This document shows, in pieces, positions 28,817-39,235 of a stretch of 64,000 nucleotides of DNA. Source of the stretch: Cypionkella psychrotolerans (lineage in GTDB: Bacteria > Pseudomonadota > Alphaproteobacteria > Rhodobacterales > Rhodobacteraceae); contig NZ_LGIC01000086.1 of the NCBI RefSeq assembly GCF_001294535.1, positions 1-64,000 of the forward strand, given 5' to 3'. The first letter of the stretch is position 1, and every line of letters begins with the position of its first letter. A program made the position numbers and the translations under genes. A model generated the notes under the pieces. The model did no database searches and was not told the DNA's origin. It saw nothing but the letters and a program-made list of their open reading frames with translations.

Positions 28817-29592
28817 TCCACCGCCTTGAAGAAACGATCAGAACGCCAGGTCCAGAAGAACAGCATCGAGGTGCCTGCGGAGGAGAAGATCACCCGGTCG
28901 GCGCGGCCGATCAGGTTTTCGGCGGGCACGAAGCCGACGCCACCGACGGCTTGGGCAAAGCGGCTGTCTTGGGAGTTATCGCGGTTGTCGCCCATGAAGA
29001 AATACTCGCCCTCGGGCACGGTGAAGACATCGGTGTTGTCGGCGTAGCCATCATTTTCGATGTTCATCACGTCATGCACGACGCCATTTGGCAGGGTTTC
29101 GCGGAAGCGCTCTTTTTGACAGATCGCACCGTCGCCCACCGCGCCATTGCTGCAGCGCGGGCGGGATTTCATCGGACCTTGCGGCTCCATCACTTCTTCA
29201 AAGGTGCCATCGGGCACTTGCGGCACGACCGCGCCGTTGATGTAGAGCACGCCTTGCTTCATCTGGATCTTGTCACCCGGCAGACCAATCAGGCGTTTGA
29301 CGAAATCAGAGCCATTGACCGGATGGCGGAACACCACCACGTCGCCGCGCTCGGGCTCGGACGCGAAGATGCGGCCTGAGATTGGGCACAAAGCGAAGGG
29401 GCAAGAGTATTTGGAATAGCCATAGGCCATCTTGTTGACGAAAACGAAATCGCCGACCAGCAGGGTGTCTTTCATCGACTCGGACGGAATCCAGAACGGC
29501 TGGAACAGCAGGGTGCGGAAAGCGCCTGCGATCAGCAATGCGTAGACGACGGTTTTGATCGTCTCGACAATGCCGCTTTCGTTTTTCGCCAT
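28813..29592 (-). CDS. lepB: Signal peptidase I
   Basis: Cleaves signal peptides at the outer face of the inner membrane. The 259-residue protein has one N-terminal membrane helix (about 10-30), the serine nucleophile in [19 protein letters not shown] (about 36-54, quoted in part), the catalytic lysine in [14 protein letters not shown], and the late motif [14 protein letters not shown]. These are boxes B to E in order. It heads the lepB-rnc-era group, 53 bases after acpS. Confidence 0.95.
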   Translation of the reverse strand: MAKNESGIVETIKTVVYALLIAGAFRTLLFQPFWIPSESMKDTLLVGDFVFVNKMAYGYSKYSCPFALCPISGRIFASEPERGDVVVFRHPVNGSDFVKRLIGLPGDKIQMKQGVLYINGAVVPQVPDGTFEEVMEPQGPMKSRPRCSNGAVGDGAICQKERFRETLPNGVVHDVMNIENDGYADNTDVFTVPEGEYFFMGDNRDNSQDSRFAQAVGGVGFVPAENLIGRADRVIFSSAGTSMLFFWTWRSDRFFKAVE

Positions 29593-29645
29593 GATGTTCG
29601 TCTTCCTTCAGATTTGCCGCTACATGCGCGCCGGGGGGGCCGGAG

Positions 29646-30059
29646 TCAAGTTGGCGCGGGGCCGGGGCGGGCTTCGATCACCACGAAAGCCTGCGCCCAA
29701 GGGTGATCGTCAGTCAAAGTGACGTGAATGATCGCGTGATGATCGGGCGGGGTCATTTGCGCGAGGCGTTCAGCGGCCCATCCGGTGAGGTGCATCACCG
29801 GCTGGCCCGAGCGCAGGTTTGACACCGCCATGTCTTTCCAAGAGATGCCCATGCGCAGGCCGGTGCCGAGCGCCTTGGAACAGGCCTCTTTCGCGGCCCA
29901 GCGTTTGGCATAGGTGGCGGCTATGGCGCGGGGGCGGCTTTCGGCCTTTTTCTGCTCGCGTTCGGTGAAGACGCGGGTTTTGAAACGGTCGCCGTGACGG
30001 GCGAGGGCGGCCTCGATCCGGTCGATGTTTGCAAGGTCAGAACCGATGCCAAGGATCAT
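29646..30059 (-). CDS. acpS: Holo-[acyl-carrier-protein] synthase
   Basis: Transfers the 4'-phosphopantetheine arm from CoA to acyl carrier protein. The 137-residue protein has the magnesium ligands D8 ([16 protein letters not shown]) and the glutamate of [13 protein letters not shown] (about 54-66). ATG 30059 is the conserved start; the longer upstream frame has no family similarity. In many relatives pdxJ lies directly upstream; here a blue-copper gene on the other strand separates them. Confidence 0.93.
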   Translation of the reverse strand: MILGIGSDLANIDRIEAALARHGDRFKTRVFTEREQKKAESRPRAIAATYAKRWAAKEACSKALGTGLRMGISWKDMAVSNLRSGQPVMHLTGWAAERLAQMTPPDHHAIIHVTLTDDHPWAQAFVVIEARPGPAPT

Positions 30060-30197
30060 CTTTGCCCCTCGGGCCCGGCGTACAACTGCTTCAACGCGAC
30101 AGATCCCTGATGAAAATGAACTCTGAAGGTAGAGCCGCAAGCCCGCGCTGTCCAGTCGACAGCACAGGCGCCGGCAGCAATGTGGTAAAGATAGGGG

Positions 30198-30211
30198 CTG
30201 ATTCAGATCAA
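30198..30211. promoter_or_regulatory. Candidate FnrL/CRP-FNR box upstream of the cupredoxin gene
   Basis: CTGAT-TCAG-ATCAA matches the FNR consensus TTGAT-n4-ATCAA at nine of ten fixed bases. It is centred about 76 bases upstream of the cupredoxin start. FnrL or NnrR-type regulators would make the gene respond to oxygen or nitric oxide. Confidence 0.5.
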
Positions 30212-30280
30212 TGCGCCGCGCCGGGATCAGGCGGAGAATAAGCGGGGGCCGTTTGACCCTTTGCACAGAAGGATTGAGTG

Positions 30281-30793
30281 ATGAGAGTCTCCAGACGCAC
30301 TGCTTTTACCCTCGCTGCCGCGCTGTTCACGGCGTTCGGCGGAACGACCGCTTTCGCTGCCGATAGCACGGTGCATGTCTCGCTGTGGGACAAAGGACCG
30401 GACTCGGCAATGATGAACGGTAAAATGATGTTGGGCATGGGAAAAGCCATGTCCGGCGGCGATATGGCGATGGCCATGATGGGGATAAAGATCGACACAG
30501 CAACGATTGCTCCCGGAAGGATCACCTTTGAGGTCGTCAATGATTCAAAGGACATCATCCACGAAATGATCGTCTCGCCGATAAAGTCGACCGATGTCGA
30601 CCTGCCCTATCTTGCCGATGAGAACCGGGTCGATGAAGAAACCGCCGGGCATCTGGGCGAGGTTGCCGAGCTTGATCCAGGCAAAAGCGGTGCGTTGACG
30701 GTTGATCTGACACCGGGGCTGTATTTGCTTTATTGCAACATTCCCAACCACTTTGTCGGTGGGATGTGGACGGTTCTGACCGTCACCGAGTGA
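30281..30793 (+). CDS. Periplasmic cupredoxin-domain (blue copper) protein
   Basis: A 170-residue exported protein. A signal peptide ([17 protein letters not shown], cleavage after AFA-A near residue 27) is followed by a methionine-rich stretch (about ten Met between residues 44 and 67) and a cupredoxin domain. The type 1 copper ligands are visible: His94 (IIHEMIV), then C152-x4-H157-x4-M162 ([12 protein letters not shown]). It could carry electrons or store copper. It stands alone on the plus strand, splitting pdxJ from acpS, so it is probably an insertion in a conserved operon. ATG 30281 follows GAAGGA. Confidence 0.88.
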   Translation: MRVSRRTAFTLAAALFTAFGGTTAFAADSTVHVSLWDKGPDSAMMNGKMMLGMGKAMSGGDMAMAMMGIKIDTATIAPGRITFEVVNDSKDIIHEMIVSPIKSTDVDLPYLADENRVDEETAGHLGEVAELDPGKSGALTVDLTPGLYLLYCNIPNHFVGGMWTVLTVTE

Positions 30794-30815
30794 CCGCAGC
30801 AGCGCGTCCCGGCCT

Positions 30816-31574
30816 TCAGGCCGGGATTGCGCGCGCCGCATCCATCAGACGGCGCATTTCTTTGATAGCGGCTTCAAGCCCGACATAGATCGCCTCGCCG
30901 ATCAGGAAATGGCCGATGTTCAGCTCGGCCACTTCGGGGATGGCGGCGATGGGGGTGACGTTATCATAGGTCAGACCGTGGCCGGCGTGGACTTCGAGGC
31001 CAAGGCTGTGGGCATAGGCGGCCCCTTTGCGCAGGGCGTCGAGTTCGGCTTCGGCCTCGGTCATGCGGCCTTCGGCTTGCAGGTCGGAATAGTGGCCGGT
31101 GTGGAGTTCAACCACGGCGGCACCGATGCGGGCGGAGGCCTCGATCTGGGCGGGCGCGTGGCCGATGAACATCGACACCCGACAGCCCGCTTCGCGCAGG
31201 GGAGTGATGAAATCAGTCAGCCGGTTGGCGTCGGAGGCCACATCAAGGCCGCCTTCGGTGGTGCGTTCGGCGCGGTTTTCCGGCACGAGGCAGACGGCGT
31301 GGGGTTTCAGGCGTAGGATGATCGCGGCCATCTCGTCGGTTGCGGCACATTCGAAGTTCAGCGGGATGCCGATGCCTGCGGCAAGTGCGTCCATATCTGC
31401 GTCGCGGATGTGGCGGCGGTCTTCGCGCAGATGGGCGGTGATGCCATCGGCCCCGGCGGCTTCGGCAAGCAAAGCGGCGCGCAGAGGGTCGGGCCAAGCC
31501 GAGCCACGGGCGTTGCGCACGGTGGCGACGTGATCAATGTTGATGCCAAGCCGTTGCCGCGCGAGATGTGCCAT
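30816..31574 (-). CDS. pdxJ: Pyridoxine 5'-phosphate synthase
   Basis: Condenses 1-deoxyxylulose 5-phosphate with 3-amino-2-oxopropyl phosphate in vitamin B6 synthesis. The 252-residue TIM-barrel protein begins LGINIDHVATVRNARG (about 8-23) and has GITAHLREDRRHI, LNFECAATDEM, the histidine of ELHTGHYSD and HAGHGLTYDNV, all conserved in the family. It was probably once continuous with acpS in one operon; the cupredoxin gene now lies between. Confidence 0.96.
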   Translation of the reverse strand: MAHLARQRLGINIDHVATVRNARGSAWPDPLRAALLAEAAGADGITAHLREDRRHIRDADMDALAAGIGIPLNFECAATDEMAAIILRLKPHAVCLVPENRAERTTEGGLDVASDANRLTDFITPLREAGCRVSMFIGHAPAQIEASARIGAAVVELHTGHYSDLQAEGRMTEAEAELDALRKGAAYAHSLGLEVHAGHGLTYDNVTPIAAIPEVAELNIGHFLIGEAIYVGLEAAIKEMRRLMDAARAIPA

Positions 31575-31603
31575 CGCCTGCGTCCTTTGTGGTTTTGATC
31601 AGA

Positions 31604-32320
31604 TTACTTTGCGCCCGTGCTGCTGTCATCTCCGAGAACGCGGCTTTCACCGTCTTTCTCGGTGCGGTGCAGCAGGCGGTTTTTGGCTTCAGACACCGCG
31701 AGTTTCAGACGGTGGCGACGCTCGCGCCGATCGTCGGCCTTGGCCGCACGAGCTTTTTGGTAGGTCATCACGATTGGGATCGTAAGATAATAAGCGATGG
31801 CCGATATCACGATGCCGGGCAGCAACGCACCGATGAAATACGGCACATAAATCTCATGCCAAAAGCGGATCAAGCCGCCCCAATGCATGGTTTCCGGGGT
31901 GAAGATCGCGACCATGTTGCGCCACAGATCGCCACCGGCATGAGCAAAAGCGCCGCCAATGGCCTCGGCCGTGAGTGGCTCTTGCACGCCCATGATCCAA
32001 TGGCCGAAGGTCATCGCAAAGACCGCGAAGAAGGGCGTGGTCAAGGGGTTGGTGTTGAATGTGCCAAGCAAGGCGGCCAACAGGTTGCCGCGCACAAGGC
32101 GGGCAGCGGCCCAAGCGGCGACGAATTGCAGGCCGGGGAGTGGCAGAAAGCCAATCAGAAAGCCCGCAAACACGCCGCGGGCGATGCGGTGGGGGTCATC
32201 GGGCAATCGGCTCATCCGGTGGATGACGTAGCGGGTCGCGCGTTTGAAGCCACCCTTCGGGTAGACCATCTCGCGCATCCAAGCGAGCCATCCCAGCGGT
32301 TGCCGACGTTTGAAAACCAT
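31604..32320 (-). CDS. DUF2062 domain-containing membrane protein
   Basis: A 238-residue protein with a basic N-terminus and three or four membrane helices. The DUF2062 core runs from residue 45 on: DPHRIARGVFAGFLIGFLPLPGLQ, then LLGTFNTNPLTTPFFAVFAMTFGHWIMG and a late helix LPGIVISAIAYYLTIPIV (quoted in parts). Function is unknown. It sits between rsh and pdxJ, as in many Rhodobacteraceae, which is conserved order rather than evidence of function. Confidence 0.85.
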   Translation of the reverse strand: MVFKRRQPLGWLAWMREMVYPKGGFKRATRYVIHRMSRLPDDPHRIARGVFAGFLIGFLPLPGLQFVAAWAAARLVRGNLLAALLGTFNTNPLTTPFFAVFAMTFGHWIMGVQEPLTAEAIGGAFAHAGGDLWRNMVAIFTPETMHWGGLIRFWHEIYVPYFIGALLPGIVISAIAYYLTIPIVMTYQKARAAKADDRRERRHRLKLAVSEAKNRLLHRTEKDGESRVLGDDSSTGAK

Positions 32321-32366
32321 AGAGCGGCCCGATTCCTTCTTGCCCAGTGACCCTGCGGATAGCCCG

Positions 32367-34484
32367 TCAGGGTTTGCGTGTCATATCACGATGCCGCGAC
32401 ACTTGTGCGACATCGGTTTCCGCCTCGAGGGCTGTCATCACCATGTGCAAGTGTTCAACATCGCGCAAGTCCACGTCAATGATAAGTCTGTAAAAATCCG
32501 GTTTACGTTCTGTGAACCGCAGATCGGATATGTTGGCTTTCTGCTCGCCAATCAAGGTGCAGATCCGACCCAAAACGCCTTGGTCGTTGGAGATGGCGAC
32601 ATCCAGCGCAACGGTGTTGACGGCGGCGTGGCGGCCTGCGTGCCATTGCAGATCAACCCAGCGGTTGGGCTGTTCTTCAAACTCTTCCAGTGCCGGACAA
32701 TCAATCGCGTGGATCAACACACCTTGGCCGCGATAGGTGATGCCGACGATACGTTCGCCCGGAAGCGGTTGGCAGCACGGTGCGCGGCGGAAGGTCTGAT
32801 CATCGGGCATACCGATCACGGCGCGGGCGGATTCAACCTCATCCGGGCCATGCTGGATGAGTTCAGGGTAGAGGGTTTCAACGACCTTGCGAGCGGTCAA
32901 TTCTGCCGAACCGAGGGCTGCGAGAAGCTCCGCCTCATCCGGCATTCCCAGCATTTTTGCAGCCGTGCGGAGGGCTTTATCTGTGGCCTTTTTGCCAACA
33001 TGTTCAAAGGCAGCGCGGGCAAGTTCTTGACCAAGCCGTACAAAACGGCCGCGATCTTCTTCGCGCAGGGATTTGCGAATCGCCGCCTTGGCGCGGCCTG
33101 TGGTGACAATGTCGATCCAAGACGCTTGGGGGCGTTGGCCTTCGGCGGTGATGATTTCCACCGATTGGCCGTTTTTCAGCCGGGTCCACAAAGGCACGCG
33201 GATGCCGTCAATCTTGGCCGAGACGCAGGAATTGCCGATGCGGGTGTGGATCGAATAGGCGTAGTCTAGGGGCGTCGCCCCACGCGGCAGTTGCACCACA
33301 TCACCCTTCGGGGTGAAGCAGAACACCTGATCGGAATACATCTCAAGCTTGACGTTTTCGAGGAATTCGTCGTGATCGCCCTCATCCAGCCGTTCGGTCA
33401 TCGCGGCGATCCATTTGGCGGGATCGACGGCAAACGGGTTCTTGGCGCGCACACCTTCGCGGTAGGACCAGTGGGCGGCCACACCCGCCTCGTTGACCTC
33501 GTGCATCTCACGGGTGCGGATTTGCACTTCGACGCGCTTGCCGTCGCGGCCCGACACCGTGGTGTGGATTGAGCGGTAGCCGTTGGTTTTCGGCTGGCTG
33601 AGATAATCTTTGAATCGGCCCGGCACCGCGCGCCAGCGCTGGTGGATCACACCAAGGATGCGGTAGCAGTCAGCGACCGAGGCGCAGATGACGCGAAAGC
33701 CGTAGATGTCAGACAGGCGGCTGAACGCCAGATCCTTTTCCTGCATCTTGCGCCAGATCGAATAGGGTTTTTTGGCGCGGCCATAGACATCGGCGTCGAT
33801 CTGCACCTTTTCCAGCACGGCGCGGATGTCGGCGGTGATCTGATGCACCACATCGCCAGATTCGCGTTGCAGGGTCAGGAAGCGACGGATGATCGAATTG
33901 CGGGCCTCTGGGTTCAGAACGCGGAAGCTGAGGTCTTCAAGTTCTTCGCGCATCCACTGCATCCCCATGCGACCCGCGAGCGGTGCATAGATTTCCATGG
34001 TTTCGCGGGCCTTTTTGGCCTGCTTTTCCGGGTTCATCGACTTGATGGTGCGCATGTTGTGCAGGCGGTCGGCCAGCTTGACCAAAATCACCCGCAAGTC
34101 TTTCGACATCGCCATGAACAGCTTGCGGAAGTTTTCCGCCTGCTGCGATTCGGTGTTGGAAAGCTGTAGATTGGTCAGCTTGGTGACGCCATCGACCAAT
34201 TCCGCCACTTCCTCGCCAAACAGCTTGGCGACCTCGGCATAGGTGGATTTGGTGTCCTCAATCGTGTCGTGCAACAGCGCCGTGATGATGGTGGCATCAT
34301 CCAACTGCTGTTCGGTGAGGATGGCTGCGACGGCGACCGGATGGGTGAAGTACGGCTCACCCGATTTGCGCATCTGACCTTCGTGCATGGCAGCGCCGTA
34401 GGCATAAGCCCGGCGGATCAGCTCGGCATTGCAACGCGGATTGTAGTTTTTAACCAGGGCGATGAGGTCTTCAACGTCAATCAT
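32367..34484 (-). CDS. rsh: Bifunctional (p)ppGpp synthetase/hydrolase (Rsh)
   Basis: The single long RelA/SpoT homologue of alphaproteobacteria makes and degrades the stringent-response alarmone. The 705-residue protein has an HD hydrolase domain (ALLHDTIEDT around 68-77 and LADRLHNMRT), the synthetase domain (YRSIHTTVSGRDGKRVEVQIRT region, near 305-325), a TGS domain (VFCFTPKGDVVQLPRGATPLDYAYSIH region) and a C-terminal ACT domain. Both active sites look intact. ATG 34484 is used; a GTG one codon earlier is also possible. It follows rpoZ on the same strand. Confidence 0.94.
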   Translation of the reverse strand: MIDVEDLIALVKNYNPRCNAELIRRAYAYGAAMHEGQMRKSGEPYFTHPVAVAAILTEQQLDDATIITALLHDTIEDTKSTYAEVAKLFGEEVAELVDGVTKLTNLQLSNTESQQAENFRKLFMAMSKDLRVILVKLADRLHNMRTIKSMNPEKQAKKARETMEIYAPLAGRMGMQWMREELEDLSFRVLNPEARNSIIRRFLTLQRESGDVVHQITADIRAVLEKVQIDADVYGRAKKPYSIWRKMQEKDLAFSRLSDIYGFRVICASVADCYRILGVIHQRWRAVPGRFKDYLSQPKTNGYRSIHTTVSGRDGKRVEVQIRTREMHEVNEAGVAAHWSYREGVRAKNPFAVDPAKWIAAMTERLDEGDHDEFLENVKLEMYSDQVFCFTPKGDVVQLPRGATPLDYAYSIHTRIGNSCVSAKIDGIRVPLWTRLKNGQSVEIITAEGQRPQASWIDIVTTGRAKAAIRKSLREEDRGRFVRLGQELARAAFEHVGKKATDKALRTAAKMLGMPDEAELLAALGSAELTARKVVETLYPELIQHGPDEVESARAVIGMPDDQTFRRAPCCQPLPGERIVGITYRGQGVLIHAIDCPALEEFEEQPNRWVDLQWHAGRHAAVNTVALDVAISNDQGVLGRICTLIGEQKANISDLRFTERKPDFYRLIIDVDLRDVEHLHMVMTALEAETDVAQVSRHRDMTRKP

Positions 34485-34514
34485 CACCGCCCCGCAATTC
34501 GGGAATTCCCGTAA

Positions 34515-34868
34515 TTAAAGCTCGCCTTGCGCTTCCATAAGTGCGCGCAGCAGCTTTTCTTCTGACATATCGTCCTGCATCGGGCGATCAATTTCGCCGG
34601 ACATCAAGAGAGCCATCTGATCTTCTTCCGGCTCGTCAACTTCGATCTGGGTCTGGTGACCTTCAATCATCCGCTCACGCAGGGCATCGGCCAACTGGGT
34701 TTCCTCGGCGATTTCGCGCAGGGCCACCACCGGATTCTTATCGTTGTCACGATCCACAGTCGCGGCAGAGCCGGCCTGGATTTCGCGGGCCCGATGGGCC
34801 GCAAGCAAGACAAGTTCGAACCGGTTCGGAACTTTATCGACGCAATCTTCAACCGTCACGCGGGCCAT
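34515..34868 (-). CDS. rpoZ: DNA-directed RNA polymerase subunit omega
   Basis: Omega helps fold the beta' subunit and takes part in ppGpp binding. The 117-residue protein has the conserved start [20 protein letters not shown], the LAAHRAREI helix and the [17 protein letters not shown] turn, followed by an acidic alphaproteobacterial tail. The rpoZ-rsh pairing, with 30 bases between them, puts both partners of the stringent response in one unit. Confidence 0.95.
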   Translation of the reverse strand: MARVTVEDCVDKVPNRFELVLLAAHRAREIQAGSAATVDRDNDKNPVVALREIAEETQLADALRERMIEGHQTQIEVDEPEEDQMALLMSGEIDRPMQDDMSEEKLLRALMEAQGEL

Positions 34869-34958
34869 GAAAGACTCCAGTAGGGGAGGGGCTTTGAAGC
34901 GGTCTATTTAGGCGCGATGCTGCGGCTTGACAAGTGGATAATCAAGCGGATGCCCAGA

Positions 34959-35540
34959 TCAGTCTAAAGGCAGGGGGATAACTTCGGCACGATCTTTCGC
35001 GGGAAGGGCTGCCAGCATCTGCGCCACGGTCAGGCCGGTGACCGGATGCTGCCAGTCGGCGGCCACATCGGCAAGCGGCACCAGAACGAAAGCGCGCTCG
35101 GCCAGACGCGGATGCGGCAGAATCAACTGATCGGGCGCAAGGCTCCGTTGATCGTCGGGAAGAAGATTTTTCCATTTCAGATAGGTTTCGGCATCCGGCA
35201 AAACTGATTCGCCCAAGGCCAGTAGATCAATATCAAGGCTGCGCATCCCCCAACGCTGCACGCGCTCGCGGCCGAATTTTGCTTCTACCGTATGCAAACA
35301 AGCTAATATGTCGGACGCTGACATGAAATGACGCAACGTCACGACGGCTGCGGCGTTCACATAGTCCGGCCCTGCCCCGGCGGGGAAACATGGCGTTTGA
35401 TACAGGGTACTCAGCCGCGTCACGGGCAGCCCCACACGGTCAAGTTCCGCTATAGCGGCAAGAATTGTTGACTTTGGCGACATCTCGCCGAAATTCAGGT
35501 TTGCGCCAAATGCAACCAGAGCGTGCTTTTCTGTTAACAT
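34959..35540 (-). CDS. folK: 2-amino-4-hydroxy-6-hydroxymethyldihydropteridine pyrophosphokinase
   Basis: HPPK transfers pyrophosphate from ATP to the pterin in folate synthesis. The 193-residue protein begins with the conserved [11 protein letters not shown], has [20 protein letters not shown] and the signature [17 protein letters not shown] with the two metal-binding aspartates (about 94-110), then [19 protein letters not shown] 35540 is chosen because upstream sequence lies in the divergent gene. It is divergent from the NYN protein. Confidence 0.94.
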   Translation of the reverse strand: MLTEKHALVAFGANLNFGEMSPKSTILAAIAELDRVGLPVTRLSTLYQTPCFPAGAGPDYVNAAAVVTLRHFMSASDILACLHTVEAKFGRERVQRWGMRSLDIDLLALGESVLPDAETYLKWKNLLPDDQRSLAPDQLILPHPRLAERAFVLVPLADVAADWQHPVTGLTVAQMLAALPAKDRAEVIPLPLD

Positions 35541-35681
35541 GGTTGCTGCTATCCTCACAACAGATTGGCTTGCTCGTCGGTTGGCGACCCTGCTATTCAA
35601 TCTTATTCGCCGCCGACCATCTACATTAGGTAGACCACTCACGATAGCGCGATAGGCGATTTGTTTTCGAGGGGAAGACTT

Positions 35682-36254
35682 ATGTTTTACAAGGACGAAC
35701 GGCTTGCGCTGTTCATAGATGGATCGAACCTTTATGCGGCCGCCAAGGCGCTTGGGTTTGACATCGACTACAAGCTGCTGCGTCAAGAGTTCATGCGGCG
35801 CGGCAAGTTGCTGCGGGCGTTCTATTACACCGCCCTGCTGGAGAATGACGATTACTCGCCGATCCGCCCGCTGGTCGACTGGCTGCACTACAATGGCTTC
35901 ACCATGGTCACCAAACCGGCCAAGGAATACACCGACAGCCAAGGTCGCCGCAAAGTCAAAGGCAACATGGACATCGAGCTGACAGTCGATGCGATGGAGC
36001 TGGCACCGCGCGTGGATCATGTGGTGATCTTTTCGGGTGACGGCGATTTCCGGCCCTTGGTGGAAAGTCTGCAGCGCCAAGGCGTGCGGGTTTCGGTGGT
36101 CTCGACCATCCGCAGCCAACCGCCAATGATTGCCGATGAGTTGCGCCGCCAGGCCGACAATTTCATCGAGCTGGATGAGTTGCGCGACGTGATCGGCCGC
36201 CCACCGCGCGAGCCGCGGCTTGAGCGTGACGAAGTGGCGGTTGACGTGAAGTGA
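35682..36254 (+). CDS. NYN (LabA/DUF88) domain protein
   Basis: A 190-residue PIN-like NYN domain, a fold found in predicted RNases. Catalytic-type acidic residues are visible: [12 protein letters not shown] (about 12-23), the [13 protein letters not shown] stretch and [15 protein letters not shown] (about 107-121). The function is not known; LabA relatives act in circadian output in cyanobacteria, which need not apply. ATG 35682 follows GAGGGGAAG. The next gene begins two bases after the stop, so they form an operon. Confidence 0.88.
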   Translation: MFYKDERLALFIDGSNLYAAAKALGFDIDYKLLRQEFMRRGKLLRAFYYTALLENDDYSPIRPLVDWLHYNGFTMVTKPAKEYTDSQGRRKVKGNMDIELTVDAMELAPRVDHVVIFSGDGDFRPLVESLQRQGVRVSVVSTIRSQPPMIADELRRQADNFIELDELRDVIGRPPREPRLERDEVAVDVK

Positions 36255-36255
36255 A

Positions 36256-36888
36256 GTGACGGAAGTTCCCCAGACTTCTGGTGTGGTTGATGAAAAGCCG
36301 GGGCGGGAAACTGCCTCGGCTTTCGCTATGCGGCCAAGCCGGGATTTCGATGGCGGGCTGTTGGAGCGGTGGACCTACACGCTGAGTGCAGCGGATGCTT
36401 TGGCCTATCTGCGGTTAAAGCGGGAATGGTCGGGCCGGGCGAAATGGGCGTTGGGGGCGTGGTTTATCGCGGGTGGGGCGGTGTTTGGCCTGCTGCCGGA
36501 AGGAATCAAAGGCGTTGAGGCGTCTTGGCGATCTTGGACGGTATTTCTCGCTGTGATGGCACTGCAATGGGCGCTGGTTTTGCTGGGGATAAACCTGTGG
36601 CAGCACAGGCGGGCACGGCGGATGGTGCCCGCGCCAATGCAGGCAGAGTTTGAGGAATGGATAGATTGCGTCGCGGGCACCGATCTTTTGACGCTTGAGT
36701 GCTGGTATCTGTCGCCCGAGTTGATCGGGCAGGTGTTGGAAACCCCGACGCATCTGTTCGTGCTGAACTTTGACTCCGCGATTGTGGTTCCGGTCCGGGC
36801 CTTCGCCGACCGGGCGGAAGCGGCGCGGATGGCGCAACATCTGCGCGATCTTGCGGCGGGGCCGTATTACTTTGAGGCGCAAGACTAG
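36256..36888 (+). CDS. YcxB-like membrane protein
   Basis: A 210-residue protein, with GTG 36256 as the likely start directly after the NYN gene (an internal ATG at 36328 is the alternative). It has an N-terminal segment ([20 protein letters not shown]), two membrane helices (about 66-84 and 94-116) and a C-terminal beta-rich YcxB-like domain ([29 protein letters not shown]). Function unknown. Coupling to the NYN protein suggests a joint role but does not show one. Confidence 0.7.
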   Translation: MTEVPQTSGVVDEKPGRETASAFAMRPSRDFDGGLLERWTYTLSAADALAYLRLKREWSGRAKWALGAWFIAGGAVFGLLPEGIKGVEASWRSWTVFLAVMALQWALVLLGINLWQHRRARRMVPAPMQAEFEEWIDCVAGTDLLTLECWYLSPELIGQVLETPTHLFVLNFDSAIVVPVRAFADRAEAARMAQHLRDLAAGPYYFEAQD

Positions 36889-36924
36889 ACGAGGCCCGCG
36901 TGGCAGCTTAGGTCTAGCCCAAAC

Positions 36925-37887
36925 ATGAGTAGCCCGATGACCCTGCCGCCGTTAACCCTCTACCTCGCCGCCCCGCGCGGCTTTTGCGCTGGTGTTGACC
37001 GCGCCATCAAGATTGTCGAACTCGCGCTGCAAAAATGGGGCGCGCCAGTCTATGTGCGGCATGAAATTGTGCATAACAAATTCGTCGTCGATGCGCTGCG
37101 GGCGCAGGGCGCGGTGTTTGTCGAGGAACTGGATGACTGCCCGGTCGACCGCCCGGTGATCTTCTCGGCGCATGGTGTGCCAAAATCGGTGCCAGCGGCA
37201 GCAGAAGCCCGTCAGATGATCGCGGTGGATGCCACCTGCCCTCTGGTGACGAAAGTGCATAACGAGGCGCAGCGTCATTCCGAGGCGGGCCTGCAAATGG
37301 TGATGATTGGCCATCAAGGCCACCCGGAAACCATTGGCACGATGGGACAACTCCCGGACGGCGAGGTTCTGCTGGTGGAAACCGCCGGGGATGTGGCGGG
37401 GCTGATGGTGCGCGATCCGGCGCGGTTGGCCTATATCACCCAGACCACTTTGTCGGTCGATGACACGGCGGGGATTGTCGCGGCCTTGCAGGCACGGTTC
37501 CCGGCAATCGTCGGGCCGCATAAGGAAGACATCTGTTACGCCACCACCAATCGGCAAGCGGCGGTGAAGGCGATTGCGGGCAAAATTGACGCGCTTTTGG
37601 TGATTGGCGCGCCGAATTCGTCGAACTCGCGCAGGTTGGTGGAGGTGGGGCGCTCGGCAGGCTGTGGCTATGCGCAACTCGTGCAGCGGGCGTCTGAGAT
37701 TGACTGGCGGGCGTTGGAAGGTGTGACTTCGGTGGGCGTCACAGCGGGGGCATCTGCGCCGGAAGTCTTGGTAAACGAGGTGATCGATGCCTTCCGTTTA
37801 CGGTTTGACACCACCGTTGAACTGATTGAAACCGCACAAGAAAACATCGAATTCAAAGTGCCGCGCATCTTGCGGGAAAGTGTCTGA
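36925..37887 (+). CDS. ispH: 4-hydroxy-3-methylbut-2-enyl diphosphate reductase
   Basis: The iron-sulfur enzyme of the last step of the MEP pathway, making IPP and DMAPP. The 320-residue protein has the three cluster cysteines C21 (GFCAGVDRA), C105 (VDATCPLV) and C204 (CYATTNRQ), plus [15 protein letters not shown] and [16 protein letters not shown] 36925 or 36937 could be the start; both precede the conserved core. rnhA follows at once. Confidence 0.95.
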   Translation: MSSPMTLPPLTLYLAAPRGFCAGVDRAIKIVELALQKWGAPVYVRHEIVHNKFVVDALRAQGAVFVEELDDCPVDRPVIFSAHGVPKSVPAAAEARQMIAVDATCPLVTKVHNEAQRHSEAGLQMVMIGHQGHPETIGTMGQLPDGEVLLVETAGDVAGLMVRDPARLAYITQTTLSVDDTAGIVAALQARFPAIVGPHKEDICYATTNRQAAVKAIAGKIDALLVIGAPNSSNSRRLVEVGRSAGCGYAQLVQRASEIDWRALEGVTSVGVTAGASAPEVLVNEVIDAFRLRFDTTVELIETAQENIEFKVPRILRESV

Positions 37888-37888
37888 C

Positions 37889-38350
37889 ATGCCGGATTTG
37901 TTTGCCTATACCGATGGGGCCTGTTCGGGCAACCCCGGCCCCGGCGGCTGGGGTGTTTTGATGCTGGCGCGTGAAGGCGGCGCTGTGATCAAGGAACGCA
38001 CGCTGTCGGGCGGCGAGGCGCATACCACCAACAACCGGATGGAATTGCTGGCTGCGATCTCGGCCCTAGAGGCTTTGACGCGGGTGTCCGAGCTGACGAT
38101 TGTGACCGATTCTGCCTATGTGAAGAACGGCGTGACCGAATGGATTCACGGCTGGAAGCGTAACGGCTGGAAAACCTCCGGCAAAGATCCGGTGAAAAAT
38201 GTCGATCTGTGGCAACGGCTTGACGCGGCGCAAGCCAAGCACAAAGTGGTCTGGCGCTGGATCAAAGGCCATGCCGGACATGCCGAGAATGAGCGCGCGG
38301 ATGAATTGGCGCGGGCTGGGATGGCACCGTTCAAGCCAGTGAAACTATAG
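37889..38350 (+). CDS. rnhA: Ribonuclease HI
   Basis: Removes RNA from RNA-DNA hybrids. The 153-residue protein has the catalytic acidic residues at D9 ([16 protein letters not shown]), the glutamate of NNRMELLAA (about 48-56), the aspartate of [10 protein letters not shown] and the late D in [11 protein letters not shown], with the basic protrusion [18 protein letters not shown] 37889 lies one base after the ispH stop. It ends tail to tail with the glycosyltransferase gene, overlapping by six bases. Confidence 0.95.
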   Translation: MPDLFAYTDGACSGNPGPGGWGVLMLAREGGAVIKERTLSGGEAHTTNNRMELLAAISALEALTRVSELTIVTDSAYVKNGVTEWIHGWKRNGWKTSGKDPVKNVDLWQRLDAAQAKHKVVWRWIKGHAGHAENERADELARAGMAPFKPVKL

Positions 38351-39172
38351 CGCCGGCAGATAGGGAAACCGGGCGCGCACATCGGCATCCTGCCGCCAAT
38401 CGGGCACTGCGCGCCATTTCGCGCTGACCTCAACGCGGGAATCATTCGCCTCATGCACCGAGCGCACAAACATCGGCTGACCGCCGATCAGGCGATGCGG
38501 ATAGTCCAGCGGTGTCTTGCGGTGGCGGATTGCAAAGATATTGCGGCCCTTACGATCCCCCGCCATCGTCAGGCCCAAATTGATGAACGGATAGCGATGA
38601 TGGTAAAGCGCATAGGTCTCCGCACGTTTCGATGACAGATCAAGGCCATAGCCTCGACTGAACGAGACGAAACGCAGATCGTCGGGATCAATGAGCGGCG
38701 GCAATTCTGCCATCCCACGCCGCGCTGTGGCGATCAGATCGGTGGAAAATCCGTCATCATCATCCAGAACGGTTTGCAGCACCGCAGTCGGCTGATCCGA
38801 ACCTGCCGGATAACGCGCCGCGATAAACTGCGCGAGATGCTTGTGGGCGACACCAAATCGGCGCGGGGTGATGGTATACTGGCCAGCGGGCAGAGTTTCG
38901 GCGCAAATCTCGGCCAGACTGCGCTGCGCCCAACGCGGCATGGCGTAACTCGACAGTATCATCAGGTGAAAATTCTGATCCGTCTGCGCCGCAAGCGCGG
39001 GCAGGGGCAGACTTTGCAACAGGCCCAGCCGCATGATCAGCCTATCCTGATCAAACAGCAGCGCCTTATCTTTTGAAAAATCGCTTTTCCAGCCCGAAGT
39101 GCCGAAATAAGAAAACCGCAGGGCCACCAGCACTTCTTGACGCGCAACGAAGTTTTGCCAAGCCGTCTGCAT
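38345..39172 (-). CDS. Putative rhamnosyltransferase-type glycosyltransferase
   Basis: A 275-residue protein resembling the Rhamno_transf family (PF11316 type). It has the N-terminal [19 protein letters not shown] and [28 protein letters not shown], and an acidic cluster [14 protein letters not shown] (about 134-147) that probably binds the metal and nucleotide sugar. The later block [14 protein letters not shown] and the PFINLGLTM stretch also fit. The sugar and acceptor are unknown. It is the last of four minus-strand glycan genes, 63 bases after the FkbM gene. Confidence 0.75.
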   Translation of the reverse strand: MQTAWQNFVARQEVLVALRFSYFGTSGWKSDFSKDKALLFDQDRLIMRLGLLQSLPLPALAAQTDQNFHLMILSSYAMPRWAQRSLAEICAETLPAGQYTITPRRFGVAHKHLAQFIAARYPAGSDQPTAVLQTVLDDDDGFSTDLIATARRGMAELPPLIDPDDLRFVSFSRGYGLDLSSKRAETYALYHHRYPFINLGLTMAGDRKGRNIFAIRHRKTPLDYPHRLIGGQPMFVRSVHEANDSRVEVSAKWRAVPDWRQDADVRARFPYLPAL

Positions 39173-39235
39173 CCCAGCCTAATACCTTGAAATCATTTTA
39201 ACATCTACCGAACTTTGAAGGTGCTTTTCTTGCGG

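Noticed and set aside
34141-34484. A missing or degenerate hydrolase half in the RelA/SpoT homologue
   Set aside because: The HD motif and HDTIEDT stretch are intact, so the protein is bifunctional in form.
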